Shown here in pieces: positions 15,371-24,321 of a DNA stretch of 64,000 nt. This DNA comes from Ewingella sp963519305 (GTDB lineage: Bacteria; Pseudomonadota; Gammaproteobacteria; Enterobacterales; Enterobacteriaceae), in contig CAUQMS010000005.1 of NCBI GenBank assembly GCA_963519305.1, positions 124,001 to 188,000 of the forward strand, given 5' to 3'. Each line of letters begins with the position of its first letter. Positions within the stretch are counted from its first letter, which is position 1. Below the pieces are notes generated by a model. It was not told where the DNA came from. It searched no databases and saw only the letters and a program-made list of their open reading frames with translations. Both the position numbers and the translations under genes were made by a program.

Positions 15371-16198
15371 ATGGTAGTTGAAAGCCATTCTTTACTGGTT
15401 GCGGTCATTTTAGGTGTGGTCGAAGGGTTGACCGAATTCTTGCCGGTGTCATCCACCGGACACATGATCATCGTCGGTAATTTGCTGGGCTTTACCGGTG
15501 ATACCGCCAAATCTTTTGAAGTCATTATTCAGTTGGGTTCGATCATGGCCGTGGTGGTGATGTTCTGGCGCAGGCTGTTTGGCATGATTGGGCTGCATTT
15601 TGGTAAGCCGCCCAAGCACGAAGGAACCGGTACCCGCCGTCTGAATCTTATCCATATTCTGCTTGGAATGCTGCCCGCCACGGTGCTGGGGCTGCTTTTT
15701 CATGCGCAAATAAAAATTCTGTTTGAGCCGAAAAACGTCATGTATGCGCTGATCGTCGGTGGTATCTGGCTTATCGCCGCCGAATGGCTGAAGCCGAAAA
15801 AGCCCCGTGCTGAAGGTCTCGACGACATGACTTACCTTCAGGCTTTCATGATTGGCGTGTGCCAGTGCCTGGCGCTGTGGCCCGGTTTTTCCCGTTCAGG
15901 GGCGACTATCGGTGGGGGAATGTTGCTGGGTGTCAGCCGTTTTGCGGCGTCGGAGTTCTCTTTCCTGCTGGCGGTGCCGATGATGTTAGGGGCGACCGTT
16001 CTCGATCTCTACAAGAGCTACAGTTTCCTCTCACTGGCCGATTTACCGATGTTCGCCACCGGTTTTGTGACGGCGTTTATCGTGGCGCTGTTTGCTATCA
16101 AAGCGTTTCTGAGTGTTATTAAGCGCATCTCATTTGTGCCGTTCGCCATCTACCGCTTTATCGTGGCGATAGCCGTGTACGTTGTATTTATCGCATAA
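15371..16198 (+). CDS. uppP: Undecaprenyl-diphosphate phosphatase
   Basis: Recycles the lipid carrier for peptidoglycan by dephosphorylating undecaprenyl pyrophosphate; overexpression gives bacitracin resistance (old name bacA). The 275-residue polytopic membrane protein shows the two family motifs GLTEFLPVSSTGHM (near residue 19) and PGFSRSGATIGGG (near residue 175). Close to E. coli UppP over the full length. The ATG at 15371 is preceded by GAGGCA. A terminator follows. Confidence 0.96.
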   Translation: MVVESHSLLVAVILGVVEGLTEFLPVSSTGHMIIVGNLLGFTGDTAKSFEVIIQLGSIMAVVVMFWRRLFGMIGLHFGKPPKHEGTGTRRLNLIHILLGMLPATVLGLLFHAQIKILFEPKNVMYALIVGGIWLIAAEWLKPKKPRAEGLDDMTYLQAFMIGVCQCLALWPGFSRSGATIGGGMLLGVSRFAASEFSFLLAVPMMLGATVLDLYKSYSFLSLADLPMFATGFVTAFIVALFAIKAFLSVIKRISFVPFAIYRFIVAIAVYVVFIA

Positions 16199-16240
16199 CG
16201 CTGTCCCGTTGAAACGCTGACCGTAGAAATAAACAAGAAA

Positions 16241-16271
16241 AGCGCCCATCTGTGCAGATAGGCGCTTTTTT
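16241..16271. terminator. Bidirectional terminator between uppP and cca
   Basis: AGCGCC-C-ATCTG and CAGAT-A-GGCGCT pair with one mismatch and a 2-nt loop. An A-run precedes and TTTTTT follows, so it can serve both convergent genes. Confidence 0.85.
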
Positions 16272-16290
16272 AATGGCAGAGAATCACTAG

Positions 16291-17526
16291 TTAAAGTTCA
16301 ACGTCCTGAGTTTTCTTCCATTCGCTAATAGCCTGTATCCGGCGTTTTTTCAGCTCATCGCGGATAGCCGTTCCCTGTAAACCGGACTCCACCACTTCTT
16401 TGATCGAAATGGTCTGCGCCACGGCGTAAGCCTCGCGCAGATAGTCGCCTTGCGGGTACGGGTTTTGCTCAAAGCCGGTGCGGCCGCGGGCGTCTGCTTC
16501 GCTGGTCAAAATCATCTGCTCAAGACGCTGCGGCTTACGCCAGACGTCGATGGTGTCGAACAACTTAAGAATCGTTTCCGGGCGTAGTTTATTCACCGTG
16601 TGGATCAGGTCATGGAATTCGGCCACCAGTTTTGCCAGCTCGCGGATATGCGTCGGCACTTTTAAGCGCTGGCACACGTTCTCCACCAGTTTCACTCCGG
16701 CTGGCCCGTGGCCGTGATGGTGCGGCCAGTATTCGGGTTTGGTCAGCCCCTTGCCGAGGTCGTGGCACAGGGCCGAGAAGCGCACATCTACGTCAGGCGT
16801 CAGTTCAGCGGCAATTTTCAGCGTCATTAACGTATGGATGCCGGTGTCTATTTCCGGATGCCATTTCTCCGGTGCCGGGACGCCAAACAGCGCATCAAGT
16901 TCCGGGAACAACACCTTCAGCGCGCCGCAATCCCGCAGCACCTGGAAGAAAATCTGCGGATCCTGCGTCTGTAAGGCCTTTTCCGTCTCTTTCCACACGC
17001 GCTCCGGCGTCAGCGCTTCCAGCTCACCGCTGTCGGCCATCTGCTGCATAAGTTGCTGCGTTTGCGGAGCGACGTGAAAACCGAGATGCGCAAAGCGGGC
17101 GGCGAAGCGGGCGACGCGCAAGACGCGCAGCGGGTCTTCACCGAAGGCATCAGAGACGTGACGCAGAACGCGCTGTTCGATATCCCGCTGGCCGTGGTAG
17201 GGGTCAAACAGCTCCCCTTCGGCGCTTTTGGCAATGGCGTTGATGGTCAGGTCGCGGCGCATCAGATCTTGTTCGAGGGTGACGTCCGGCGCGGCATAGC
17301 AAGTAAAACCGTTGTAACCGGCACCGGATTTACGCTCGGTTCGTGCCAGCGCGTATTCATCGCGGCTGACCGGATGCAGAAATACCGGGAAATCTTTGCC
17401 GACCTGCTGATAACCCTGCGCCAGCATATATTCAGGGGTTGCGCCCACGACGACCCAGTCATGTTCAGTCACCGGCAGATTTAATAAACTGTCTCGGACT
17501 GCGCCGCCGACCAGATAGATCTTCAT
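16291..17526 (-). CDS. cca: Multifunctional CCA-adding enzyme (tRNA nucleotidyltransferase)
   Basis: Adds or repairs the 3' CCA of tRNAs. The 411-residue protein has the nucleotidyltransferase start MKIYLVGGAVRDSLLNLP with the active-site EHDWVVVG, the NA-binding RDLTINAIA segment, and a C-terminal HD phosphohydrolase domain (ALCHDLGKGLT) giving phosphatase and 2',3'-cyclic phosphodiesterase activities in the E. coli enzyme. Length matches E. coli Cca (412 aa). It starts 8 bp after the stop of the upstream ygiM gene, suggesting co-transcription. Confidence 0.97.
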   Translation of the reverse strand: MKIYLVGGAVRDSLLNLPVTEHDWVVVGATPEYMLAQGYQQVGKDFPVFLHPVSRDEYALARTERKSGAGYNGFTCYAAPDVTLEQDLMRRDLTINAIAKSAEGELFDPYHGQRDIEQRVLRHVSDAFGEDPLRVLRVARFAARFAHLGFHVAPQTQQLMQQMADSGELEALTPERVWKETEKALQTQDPQIFFQVLRDCGALKVLFPELDALFGVPAPEKWHPEIDTGIHTLMTLKIAAELTPDVDVRFSALCHDLGKGLTKPEYWPHHHGHGPAGVKLVENVCQRLKVPTHIRELAKLVAEFHDLIHTVNKLRPETILKLFDTIDVWRKPQRLEQMILTSEADARGRTGFEQNPYPQGDYLREAYAVAQTISIKEVVESGLQGTAIRDELKKRRIQAISEWKKTQDVEL

Positions 17527-17534
17527 GGTTTATC

Positions 17535-18155
17535 TCAGCTCATCCAGCGGTCATTTTTTTTACGACGTGGGACGAGGTGCGGCAGGATAAGGCCGAGCAG
17601 CAGACCAACACCCGCGACGCCACCACCATACATAAACCACTGTAAAATAATGGTGCGTTGTTTGTCATCCAGCTGCACATTCACCGCGCTGACTTTCTTC
17701 TGCGCGACAATCAGCTGATTTTTCAAATCCTGATTTTCTTTCTTCAGACCATTAATAATACCGTCGCTGGAGGCCACTTTTTGCTGCATTTCGGCAGTAC
17801 GCTGGTTCCAGCTGGAGTCGATATTGGTTAATTTATCTGTCAGCGTTTTGACCTGCTGTTCCAGATCGGGAACGCGGGTACGGATGCTGGGAATATTGCT
17901 CAACTGGTCAAGCGGGATCCAGGCCGTTTTGCCTTTTGAATCCACGATTTCACCATATTTGGTGCTGTCGTTGACGCTGCGCAGGGTGACCTGTTCACCG
18001 GCGTTCAGCGTCCCTACGATACGATATTGATTACCCGGACCGCTGTGGATATAGGTGATCAGATCGTCGGAAATGTAGCGCTTTTCATCAGCGTGAGCGC
18101 CCCAAGTGATGCTTAAGGTAAGCAAAGCGAGACCAATTAGGCGTAATTTCTGCAT
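17535..18155 (-). CDS. ygiM: SH3-domain envelope protein YgiM
   Basis: A 206-residue protein: signal peptide (MQKLRLIGLALLTLSITWGAHA), a bacterial SH3 domain (SGPGNQYRIVGTLNAGEQV), a coiled coil at about residues 95-160, and a C-terminal membrane anchor (MYGGGVAGVGLLLGLILPHL) with a basic tail. Layout and length match E. coli YgiM. The start is set at MQKLRLIG; 18 extra upstream codons lack homology. It precedes cca in one likely operon. Role not defined; the architecture suggests a periplasm-facing, membrane-anchored peptidoglycan- or protein-binding function. Confidence 0.9.
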   Translation of the reverse strand: MQKLRLIGLALLTLSITWGAHADEKRYISDDLITYIHSGPGNQYRIVGTLNAGEQVTLRSVNDSTKYGEIVDSKGKTAWIPLDQLSNIPSIRTRVPDLEQQVKTLTDKLTNIDSSWNQRTAEMQQKVASSDGIINGLKKENQDLKNQLIVAQKKVSAVNVQLDDKQRTIILQWFMYGGGVAGVGLLLGLILPHLVPRRKKNDRWMS

Positions 18156-18392
18156 TTTTTCATCGTTTCTGAGTGAATTTATGGAACGCGATGTGTGAAC
18201 CGACGTCATGAGCGGTTGATACTAAGGGCAACAGTTTGACGACGCAATGCATAAACAGGAATGGGAACTATCTTACTATCCCTTGATATGCGGCTTGCGC
18301 CCGGACCCTGTGTTAGAATTATGGCCTATTGCTAACTCCTTTTGTCGGCTTTATAACAGCCTTATGACATCCCGAACCGGTGTGAAACCCCA

Positions 18393-19703
18393 ATGACCGT
18401 AGAAATAGAATTAAAATTTATCGCCACTGCCGCTGCCATCGTCGAACTGCCGGATCAACTGGCGCAATTTGACAGCGAGCATGCCGCACCGCAAAAACTG
18501 ACCAACATTTATTACGAAACTGCTGATAACTGGATGCGCAGCCACGACATGGGCCTGCGTATTCGTGGTTTCGACGACCAGTATGAAATGACCATTAAAA
18601 CCGCCGGCAGCGTGGTAGGGGGGCTGCATCAGCGCCCTGAATATAATGTTGAGCTGAAAAAGCCGACGTTGAAACTCAGCGCCTTCCCGAAAGACATCTG
18701 GCCGGAAGGCTGCAAAGTGGCCGCACTGCAAAAAGCCTTACTGCCGCTGTTCAGCACCACCTTCACGCGCGAGAAGTGGGTGATCACTTACCAGCAAAGC
18801 GAGATCGAACTTGGTCTTGATCAGGGCGAAGTGGTGGCCGGTGAGCTTTCTGAGCCGCTGTCTGAAATTGAACTCGAGCTGAAAAAAGGCAACACCGCCG
18901 ATTTACTGGCGCTGGCGGCACTGATTGGCCAGAACGGCGGATTGCGCCAGGGCGGGCTGAGTAAAGCCGCACGCGGCTACCATCTGGCGAAAGGCAATCC
19001 GGTCCGCGAGCCGCGCCCGTTGCCAATCTTTAAGGCCGCGCCGAAGGCCACCGTCGAGCAGGCGATGGCTGATACCCTGGCGCTGGCGATGGATCACTGG
19101 CAGTACCATGAAGAATTGTGGGTGCGCGGTGATAAAACCGTGCGTCTGACCGTCTTGCAGGCGGTTGAAACCGTGCGCCAGATTCTGGTGATTTTCGGCG
19201 GACTGATCCCGCGCAAAGCCTCCACTGACCTGCGCGCATTGCTGACTGATTTAGTGCCGTTGCTGGAGAAGAAAGGTGCCGATGCTGAAGCCGTTTGCTA
19301 CAGCGCACCCTATCTGCAATGTAAGTTGGCGCTCACATCCTGGCTGGTGATGCAGGCGTGGAAACCTTTCATTGATGAGAAAGCGCAGAAGAAACTCGAC
19401 GGTTCCTTCAAGCGTTTCGCTGACATCATGCTGGGCCGCACCGCCGCTGAACTGAAGGAAGTCTTCGGTCAGCCGCTGGATGAAGACGGCTTCCGCGACC
19501 AGTTAGCGCGTCTGAAACGCCATATTATCTCCTTCCATATGTTAGCGGGCGCTTACCCCGAAGAGGCCAGTACGCCGTACATTAATGGCTGGCTGGAACT
19601 GCAACAGGCCATCGTTCAGCAGCAGCATGCCTGGGAAGATTCGGCCCGTCAGCACGCTGTCATGATGGATGCGTTCTGGCTCAACGGTAAAGTTGCCCGA
19701 TAA
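18393..19703 (+). CDS. ygiF: Inorganic triphosphatase (CYTH-CHAD protein)
   Basis: Hydrolyses inorganic tripolyphosphate to pyrophosphate plus phosphate. The 436-residue protein starts MTVEIELKF, containing the CYTH signature ExExK (Glu4, Glu6, Lys8) of the tunnel-fold triphosphatases, and carries a C-terminal helical CHAD domain with conserved His residues (for example KRHIISFHML) expected to bind polyphosphate. Length and domain order match E. coli YgiF. It precedes glnE with a terminator in between. Confidence 0.93.
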   Translation: MTVEIELKFIATAAAIVELPDQLAQFDSEHAAPQKLTNIYYETADNWMRSHDMGLRIRGFDDQYEMTIKTAGSVVGGLHQRPEYNVELKKPTLKLSAFPKDIWPEGCKVAALQKALLPLFSTTFTREKWVITYQQSEIELGLDQGEVVAGELSEPLSEIELELKKGNTADLLALAALIGQNGGLRQGGLSKAARGYHLAKGNPVREPRPLPIFKAAPKATVEQAMADTLALAMDHWQYHEELWVRGDKTVRLTVLQAVETVRQILVIFGGLIPRKASTDLRALLTDLVPLLEKKGADAEAVCYSAPYLQCKLALTSWLVMQAWKPFIDEKAQKKLDGSFKRFADIMLGRTAAELKEVFGQPLDEDGFRDQLARLKRHIISFHMLAGAYPEEASTPYINGWLELQQAIVQQQHAWEDSARQHAVMMDAFWLNGKVAR

Positions 19704-19777
19704 GGCCAGACCCGATAAGGCCAGATTAAGAAAGCCCCGCTGTTTTTGGTTTATGGTTGAAGTTTAATTGAACAAGT

Positions 19778-19806
19778 AGCCTGAGTCTGACTCAGGCTTT
19801 TTTGCG
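19778..19806 (+). terminator. Intrinsic terminator between ygiF and glnE
   Basis: AGCCTGAGT and ACTCAGGCT pair around CTG and are followed by TTTTTT. It ends about 17 bp before the glnE start, so some glnE expression probably comes from read-through or from a promoter overlapping this hairpin. Confidence 0.88.
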
Positions 19807-19822
19807 AAAGGAACCCGATCTC

Positions 19823-22663
19823 ATGTTGCCACTCTCCCCACCGCTGCAAAGTCAGGCCGCCAGCTTTATTTCACGCTGTCAGGAACATCCGCAAGAGCTG
19901 CCGGACATTGATAAAAACACTCTGGCCGTGGTTGCTGCCAGTGATTTTATCAGTGAAAACTTACTGGCTTTCCCGCAGTGGTGGCATGAGATCGTGCAGC
20001 ATCCGCCGCAGGCGCAGGAGTGGCAACACTATGGCCGCTGGCTGAGCGAAGCGCTGGCAGACGTGAGTGATGAAGCCGGTTTAATGAAAGCGCTGCGCCT
20101 GTTCCGCAAGCGTATTCTGACGCGTATTGCCTGGTCGCAGGCCTTAATGACCAGCGAATGCGAAGAGACTTTGCATCAGCTCAGCGAACTGGCTGAAACG
20201 CTGATCGTCAGCGCCCGTGAATGGTTATACGGCGCCTGCTGCCGTGAGTTCGGTACGCCAGTCAACGCCGAAGGCGTGCCGCAAAAGCTCCTGATTCTGG
20301 GCATGGGAAAACTCGGCGGCGGTGAGCTTAATTTCTCGTCCGATATCGACCTGATTTTTGCTTATCCCGAAAACGGCCAGACGCAGGGCGGACGCCGACA
20401 GCTCGATAACGCGCAGTTCTTTACCCGACTCGGCCAGAGGCTGATCAAAGCGCTGGATCAGCCGACTATCGACGGCTTTGTCTATCGTGTGGACATGCGT
20501 CTGCGGCCGTTCGGCGACAGCGGCCCGCTGGTGATGAGCTTCCCCGCGCTGGAAGATTATTATCAGGAGCAGGGGCGCGACTGGGAGCGTTACGCGATGG
20601 TCAAGGCACGGCTGATGGGAGGCGCCGAAGACAGCAGCAGTCAGGAGTTGCGTAAGCTGCTGATGCCGTTTGTCTTTCGCCGCTACATCGACTTCAGCGT
20701 CATTCAGTCGCTGCGTAACATGAAAGGCATGATTGCCCGCGAAGTTCGCCGCCGTGGCCTGAAAGACAATATTAAACTCGGGGCGGGCGGTATCCGTGAA
20801 ATTGAATTTATCGCTCAAGTATTTCAGCTGATCCGCGGCGGCCGTGAGCCGTCGTTACAGCAGCGTTCATTACTGCCGACCTTACAGGCCGTGGACGAAC
20901 TGGGATTACTGCCGTCGGTGCAGGTACAACAACTGCGTGACAGCTATCTGTTCCTGCGTCGTCTGGAAAACCTGTTGCAGGCCATTGCCGACGAACAGAC
21001 CCAGACCCTGCCGTCAGATGAACTTAATCAGGCGCGGCTGGCATGGGGGATGCAGTTCGCCAACTGGCCGACCCTGCTTGACGGGCTGAATGCCCACATG
21101 CACGCGGTGCGCGCCGTGTTTGACGATCTGATTGGCGACGACACGCCGGAGGCAGATGAAGATCCCCAGCACGCGCAGTTTAGCAGCCTGTGGAGTGACG
21201 CTCTGGATGATGCCGATATCGCCGGGTTGGTGCCGCAGTTGGCCCCGGAAGCGCAGAGCCACTTATTACGTTTGATTGCAGAATTTCGCCGCGACGTGGA
21301 TAAGCGCACCATCGGACCGCGCGGCCGTGACCAGCTCGACCTGTTGATGCCCGGCCTGCTGGCGCAGGTCTGTGCGTATAAAAATGCCGACATTACCCTG
21401 CAGCGTCTGACCTTACTGCTGCTCAACATTGTTACCCGCACCACGTATATCGAACTGCTGGTGGAGTATCCGGGCGCACTGAAACAGCTGGTCCGGCTGT
21501 GTGCCGCCTCGCCGATGGTGGCAAACCAGCTGGCACGGCACCCGCTGCTGCTCGACGAACTGCTCGACTCCCGTACCCTTTACCAGCCGACGGAGCCTGA
21601 CGCCTACCGCGACGAACTCCGCCAATTTTTACTGCGGGTTCCGGCCGATGACGAAGAACAACAGCTGGAGGCGCTGCGTCAGTTTAAACAGGCACAGCAT
21701 CTGCGCATTGCCGCCGGTGATATTTCAGGCGCACTGCCCGTGATGAAAGTCAGCGACCATCTGACGTATCTGGCCGAAGCGATCCTCGAAGCGGTTATCC
21801 AGCAGGCGTGGGACCAGATGATCACCCGTTACGGCCAGCCAACTCACCTGCAACATCGCGAAGGGCGCGGTTTTGCGGTGGTCGGTTACGGCAAATTGGG
21901 CGGATGGGAACTGGGCTACAGCTCAGATCTGGATCTGGTCTTCCTGCTCGACTGCGCACCGGAAGTGATGACCGACGGCGTACGCAGTATCGATGGCCGC
22001 CAGTTTTATCTGCGTCTCGCCCAGCGGATCATGCATCTGTTCAGTACCCGCACTTCGTCGGGGATTTTGTACGAAGTGGACGCGCGTCTGCGTCCTTCCG
22101 GCGCGGCAGGAATGCTGGTCAGCACCATTGAGGCTTTTGCGGATTATCAACAAAACGAAGCCTGGACCTGGGAGCACCAGGCGCTGGTGCGTGCCCGCGT
22201 GGTCTACGGCGACCCGCAACTGACGCGGCAGTTCAACGCCACAAGGCGCGAGATTTTATGCCGCCAGCGTGACGCCGATGCGCTGCGCAAAGAAGTGCGC
22301 GAAATGCGCGAGAAAATGTATGCCCATCTGGGAAGTAAAAAACGTGACTCCTTTGATCTGAAAGCCGATCCGGGCGGCATCACCGACATTGAATTCATTG
22401 CACAATATCTGGTTCTGCGCTTTGCCCACGATGAGCCCGGCCTGACGCGCTGGTCGGACAATGTGCGTATTTTCGAACTGATGGCGCAGTACGACATCAT
22501 GCCGGAAGAGGAAGCGCAGCGGCTGAAACATGCGTATGTCACGCTTCGCGATGAAATACATCATCTGGCGTTGCAGGAACACAGCGGCAAAGTGGACGCC
22601 GGTGCGTTTATGACGGAACGGGATCAGATCACCGCCAGCTGGAATTCCTGGCTCGGCGGATAG
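19823..22663 (+). CDS. glnE: Glutamine synthetase adenylyltransferase/deadenylase
   Basis: Adenylylates and deadenylylates glutamine synthetase in response to PII, so tuning nitrogen assimilation. At 946 residues it equals E. coli GlnE. Two nucleotidyltransferase domains are visible: GMGKLGGGELNFSSDIDL near residue 160 (deadenylase half) and GYGKLGGWELGYSSDLDL near residue 688 (adenylylase half). The start MLPLSPPLQ at 19823 follows AAAGGAA; an in-frame TTG 21 bp upstream lies in the terminator and is rejected. hldE follows as in E. coli. Confidence 0.96.
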   Translation: MLPLSPPLQSQAASFISRCQEHPQELPDIDKNTLAVVAASDFISENLLAFPQWWHEIVQHPPQAQEWQHYGRWLSEALADVSDEAGLMKALRLFRKRILTRIAWSQALMTSECEETLHQLSELAETLIVSAREWLYGACCREFGTPVNAEGVPQKLLILGMGKLGGGELNFSSDIDLIFAYPENGQTQGGRRQLDNAQFFTRLGQRLIKALDQPTIDGFVYRVDMRLRPFGDSGPLVMSFPALEDYYQEQGRDWERYAMVKARLMGGAEDSSSQELRKLLMPFVFRRYIDFSVIQSLRNMKGMIAREVRRRGLKDNIKLGAGGIREIEFIAQVFQLIRGGREPSLQQRSLLPTLQAVDELGLLPSVQVQQLRDSYLFLRRLENLLQAIADEQTQTLPSDELNQARLAWGMQFANWPTLLDGLNAHMHAVRAVFDDLIGDDTPEADEDPQHAQFSSLWSDALDDADIAGLVPQLAPEAQSHLLRLIAEFRRDVDKRTIGPRGRDQLDLLMPGLLAQVCAYKNADITLQRLTLLLLNIVTRTTYIELLVEYPGALKQLVRLCAASPMVANQLARHPLLLDELLDSRTLYQPTEPDAYRDELRQFLLRVPADDEEQQLEALRQFKQAQHLRIAAGDISGALPVMKVSDHLTYLAEAILEAVIQQAWDQMITRYGQPTHLQHREGRGFAVVGYGKLGGWELGYSSDLDLVFLLDCAPEVMTDGVRSIDGRQFYLRLAQRIMHLFSTRTSSGILYEVDARLRPSGAAGMLVSTIEAFADYQQNEAWTWEHQALVRARVVYGDPQLTRQFNATRREILCRQRDADALRKEVREMREKMYAHLGSKKRDSFDLKADPGGITDIEFIAQYLVLRFAHDEPGLTRWSDNVRIFELMAQYDIMPEEEAQRLKHAYVTLRDEIHHLALQEHSGKVDAGAFMTERDQITASWNSWLGG

Positions 22664-22764
22664 GATAAATCTCCGTTGTGACGGTTTTTTCGGGGAGGAT
22701 AATGGCTTGTGATATTATCCCCGCACTATTTTTATGTCAGGTTTTACCTGTTTTGGAGTATGGG

Positions 22765-24192
22765 ATGAAAGTGACTCTGCCTGATTTTCACCGTGCCGGT
22801 GTGCTGGTCGTGGGCGACGTAATGTTAGACCGTTACTGGTATGGCCCGACCAACCGTATTTCGCCGGAAGCGCCGGTACCGGTGGTGAAAGTCAACACCA
22901 TTGAGGAGCGTCCTGGCGGTGCGGCCAACGTGGCGATGAATATCGCGTCCCTTGGGGCCGCATCGCGCCTGATCGGTCTGACCGGTGTTGATGATGCTGC
23001 CCGCGCGCTGGGCCAGCGTCTGGATGAAGTTAAGGTTCAGTGTGATTTCGTGGCGATACCGACTCACCCGACCATCACCAAACTGCGCGTGCTTTCACGC
23101 AACCAGCAGTTGATCCGCCTCGACTTCGAAGAAGGTTTTGAAGGTGTTGATCTCCAGCCAATGCTGCAAAAAATCGAACGGGCCCTGCCACAGAGCGGCG
23201 CTCTGGTGCTGTCGGACTACGCCAAAGGTGCGCTGACTGACGTTCAGCCGATGATCCAGCTGGCGAAAAAGGCCGGTGTGCCGGTGCTTATCGACCCTAA
23301 GGGTTCTGATTTTGAGCGTTATCGCGGTGCCACGCTGCTGACACCTAATCTGTCAGAATTTGAAGCCGTCGTCGGGCATTGTAAAAACGAAGGCGAACTG
23401 GTCGAGCGCGGCATGAAACTGGTGGCAGATTTCGAACTGTCGGCCCTGCTGGTGACCCGTTCAGAACACGGTATGACGTTGCTGCAACCGGGCAAAGAGC
23501 CGCTGCATCTGCCAACGCAGGCGCAGGAAGTGTATGACGTGACCGGTGCCGGTGACACGGTGATTGGCGTATTGGCGGCAGCGCTGGCGGCGGGGAACTC
23601 TCTGGAAGAGTCCTGTTTCCTGGCGAATGCGGCGGCCGGTGTCGTCGTGGGTAAACTCGGTACGTCGACGGTTTCTCCGGTTGAACTGGAAAATGCTATC
23701 GGCGGCCGCTCTGACGTCGGTTTTGGCATCATGACCGAAACTGAACTGAAAGCGGCAGTGGCGATGGCGCGTCAGCGTGGCGAAAAAGTGGTGATGACCA
23801 ACGGCATCTTTGACATTTTGCATGCCGGGCACGTCTCCTATCTGGCGAACGCCCGCAAACTGGGTGACCGGTTGATCGTAGCGGTCAACAGCGATGCGTC
23901 CACTAAACGTCTGAAGGGCGAAACCCGTCCGGTCAATCAGTTGCAAAACCGCATGATTGTGCTGGGTGCGCTCGGCGCAGTGGATTGGGTAGTGGCATTT
24001 GAAGAAGATACGCCACAGCGCCTGATCGCCGGGATCCTTCCTGATCTGCTGGTCAAAGGCGGAGATTACAAACCAGAGCAAATTGCCGGTTGCGAAGAGG
24101 TCTGGGCCAACGGCGGAGAGGTGCGGGTGCTCAACTTCGAAGATGGGTTATCCACCACCAAGCTTATCAATCAGATCAAAGCGCAGGATTAG
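22765..24192 (+). CDS. hldE: Bifunctional heptose 7-phosphate kinase / heptose 1-phosphate adenylyltransferase
   Basis: Catalyses two steps of ADP-heptose synthesis for the LPS inner core. The 475-residue fusion has an N-terminal ribokinase-type kinase (PGGAANVAMNIASLG near residue 50, catalytic DVTGAGDTV near residue 260) and a C-terminal cytidylyltransferase-like domain with the nucleotide-binding IFDILHAGHVSYL near residue 348. Start MKVTLPDFH is set by homology and by GGAG upstream (TTTTGGAGTATGGG). It lies 101 bp after glnE and is followed by a terminator. Confidence 0.97.
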   Translation: MKVTLPDFHRAGVLVVGDVMLDRYWYGPTNRISPEAPVPVVKVNTIEERPGGAANVAMNIASLGAASRLIGLTGVDDAARALGQRLDEVKVQCDFVAIPTHPTITKLRVLSRNQQLIRLDFEEGFEGVDLQPMLQKIERALPQSGALVLSDYAKGALTDVQPMIQLAKKAGVPVLIDPKGSDFERYRGATLLTPNLSEFEAVVGHCKNEGELVERGMKLVADFELSALLVTRSEHGMTLLQPGKEPLHLPTQAQEVYDVTGAGDTVIGVLAAALAAGNSLEESCFLANAAAGVVVGKLGTSTVSPVELENAIGGRSDVGFGIMTETELKAAVAMARQRGEKVVMTNGIFDILHAGHVSYLANARKLGDRLIVAVNSDASTKRLKGETRPVNQLQNRMIVLGALGAVDWVVAFEEDTPQRLIAGILPDLLVKGGDYKPEQIAGCEEVWANGGEVRVLNFEDGLSTTKLINQIKAQD

Positions 24193-24225
24193 TCCTCTGC
24201 GGCGGTGACTGACTGTGAAACAGCG

Positions 24226-24255
24226 AAGGCCTGGCATTGTGCCGGGCCTTTCTTT
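24226..24255 (+). terminator. Intrinsic terminator after hldE
   Basis: AAGGCCTGGC and GCCGGGCCTT pair (one wobble) around ATTGT, followed by TCTTTT. The first unit of a 17-bp tandem repeat starts at the end of this T-tract. Confidence 0.85.
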
Positions 24256-24306
24256 TATTGATCAAATCCAGATATTGAGCAAACCCAGGTATTGATCAAA
24301 CTCAGG
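24256..24306 (+). repeat. Three tandem 17-bp repeats in the yjeH leader
   Basis: Units at 24256-24272, 24273-24289 and 24290-24306 abut exactly: TATTGATCAAATCCAGA, TATTGAGCAAACCCAGG, TATTGATCAAACTCAGG. Units 1 and 3 contain the palindrome TTGATCAA. The array ends 15 bp before the yjeH start codon. Confidence 0.9.
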
Positions 24307-24321
24307 GCAGAAGAGGCGTTT

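Noticed and set aside
20225..20818. Minus-strand frame of 197 codons inside glnE
   Set aside because: Antisense shadow of a GC-rich, conserved gene with no ribosome binding site or recognisable domain.
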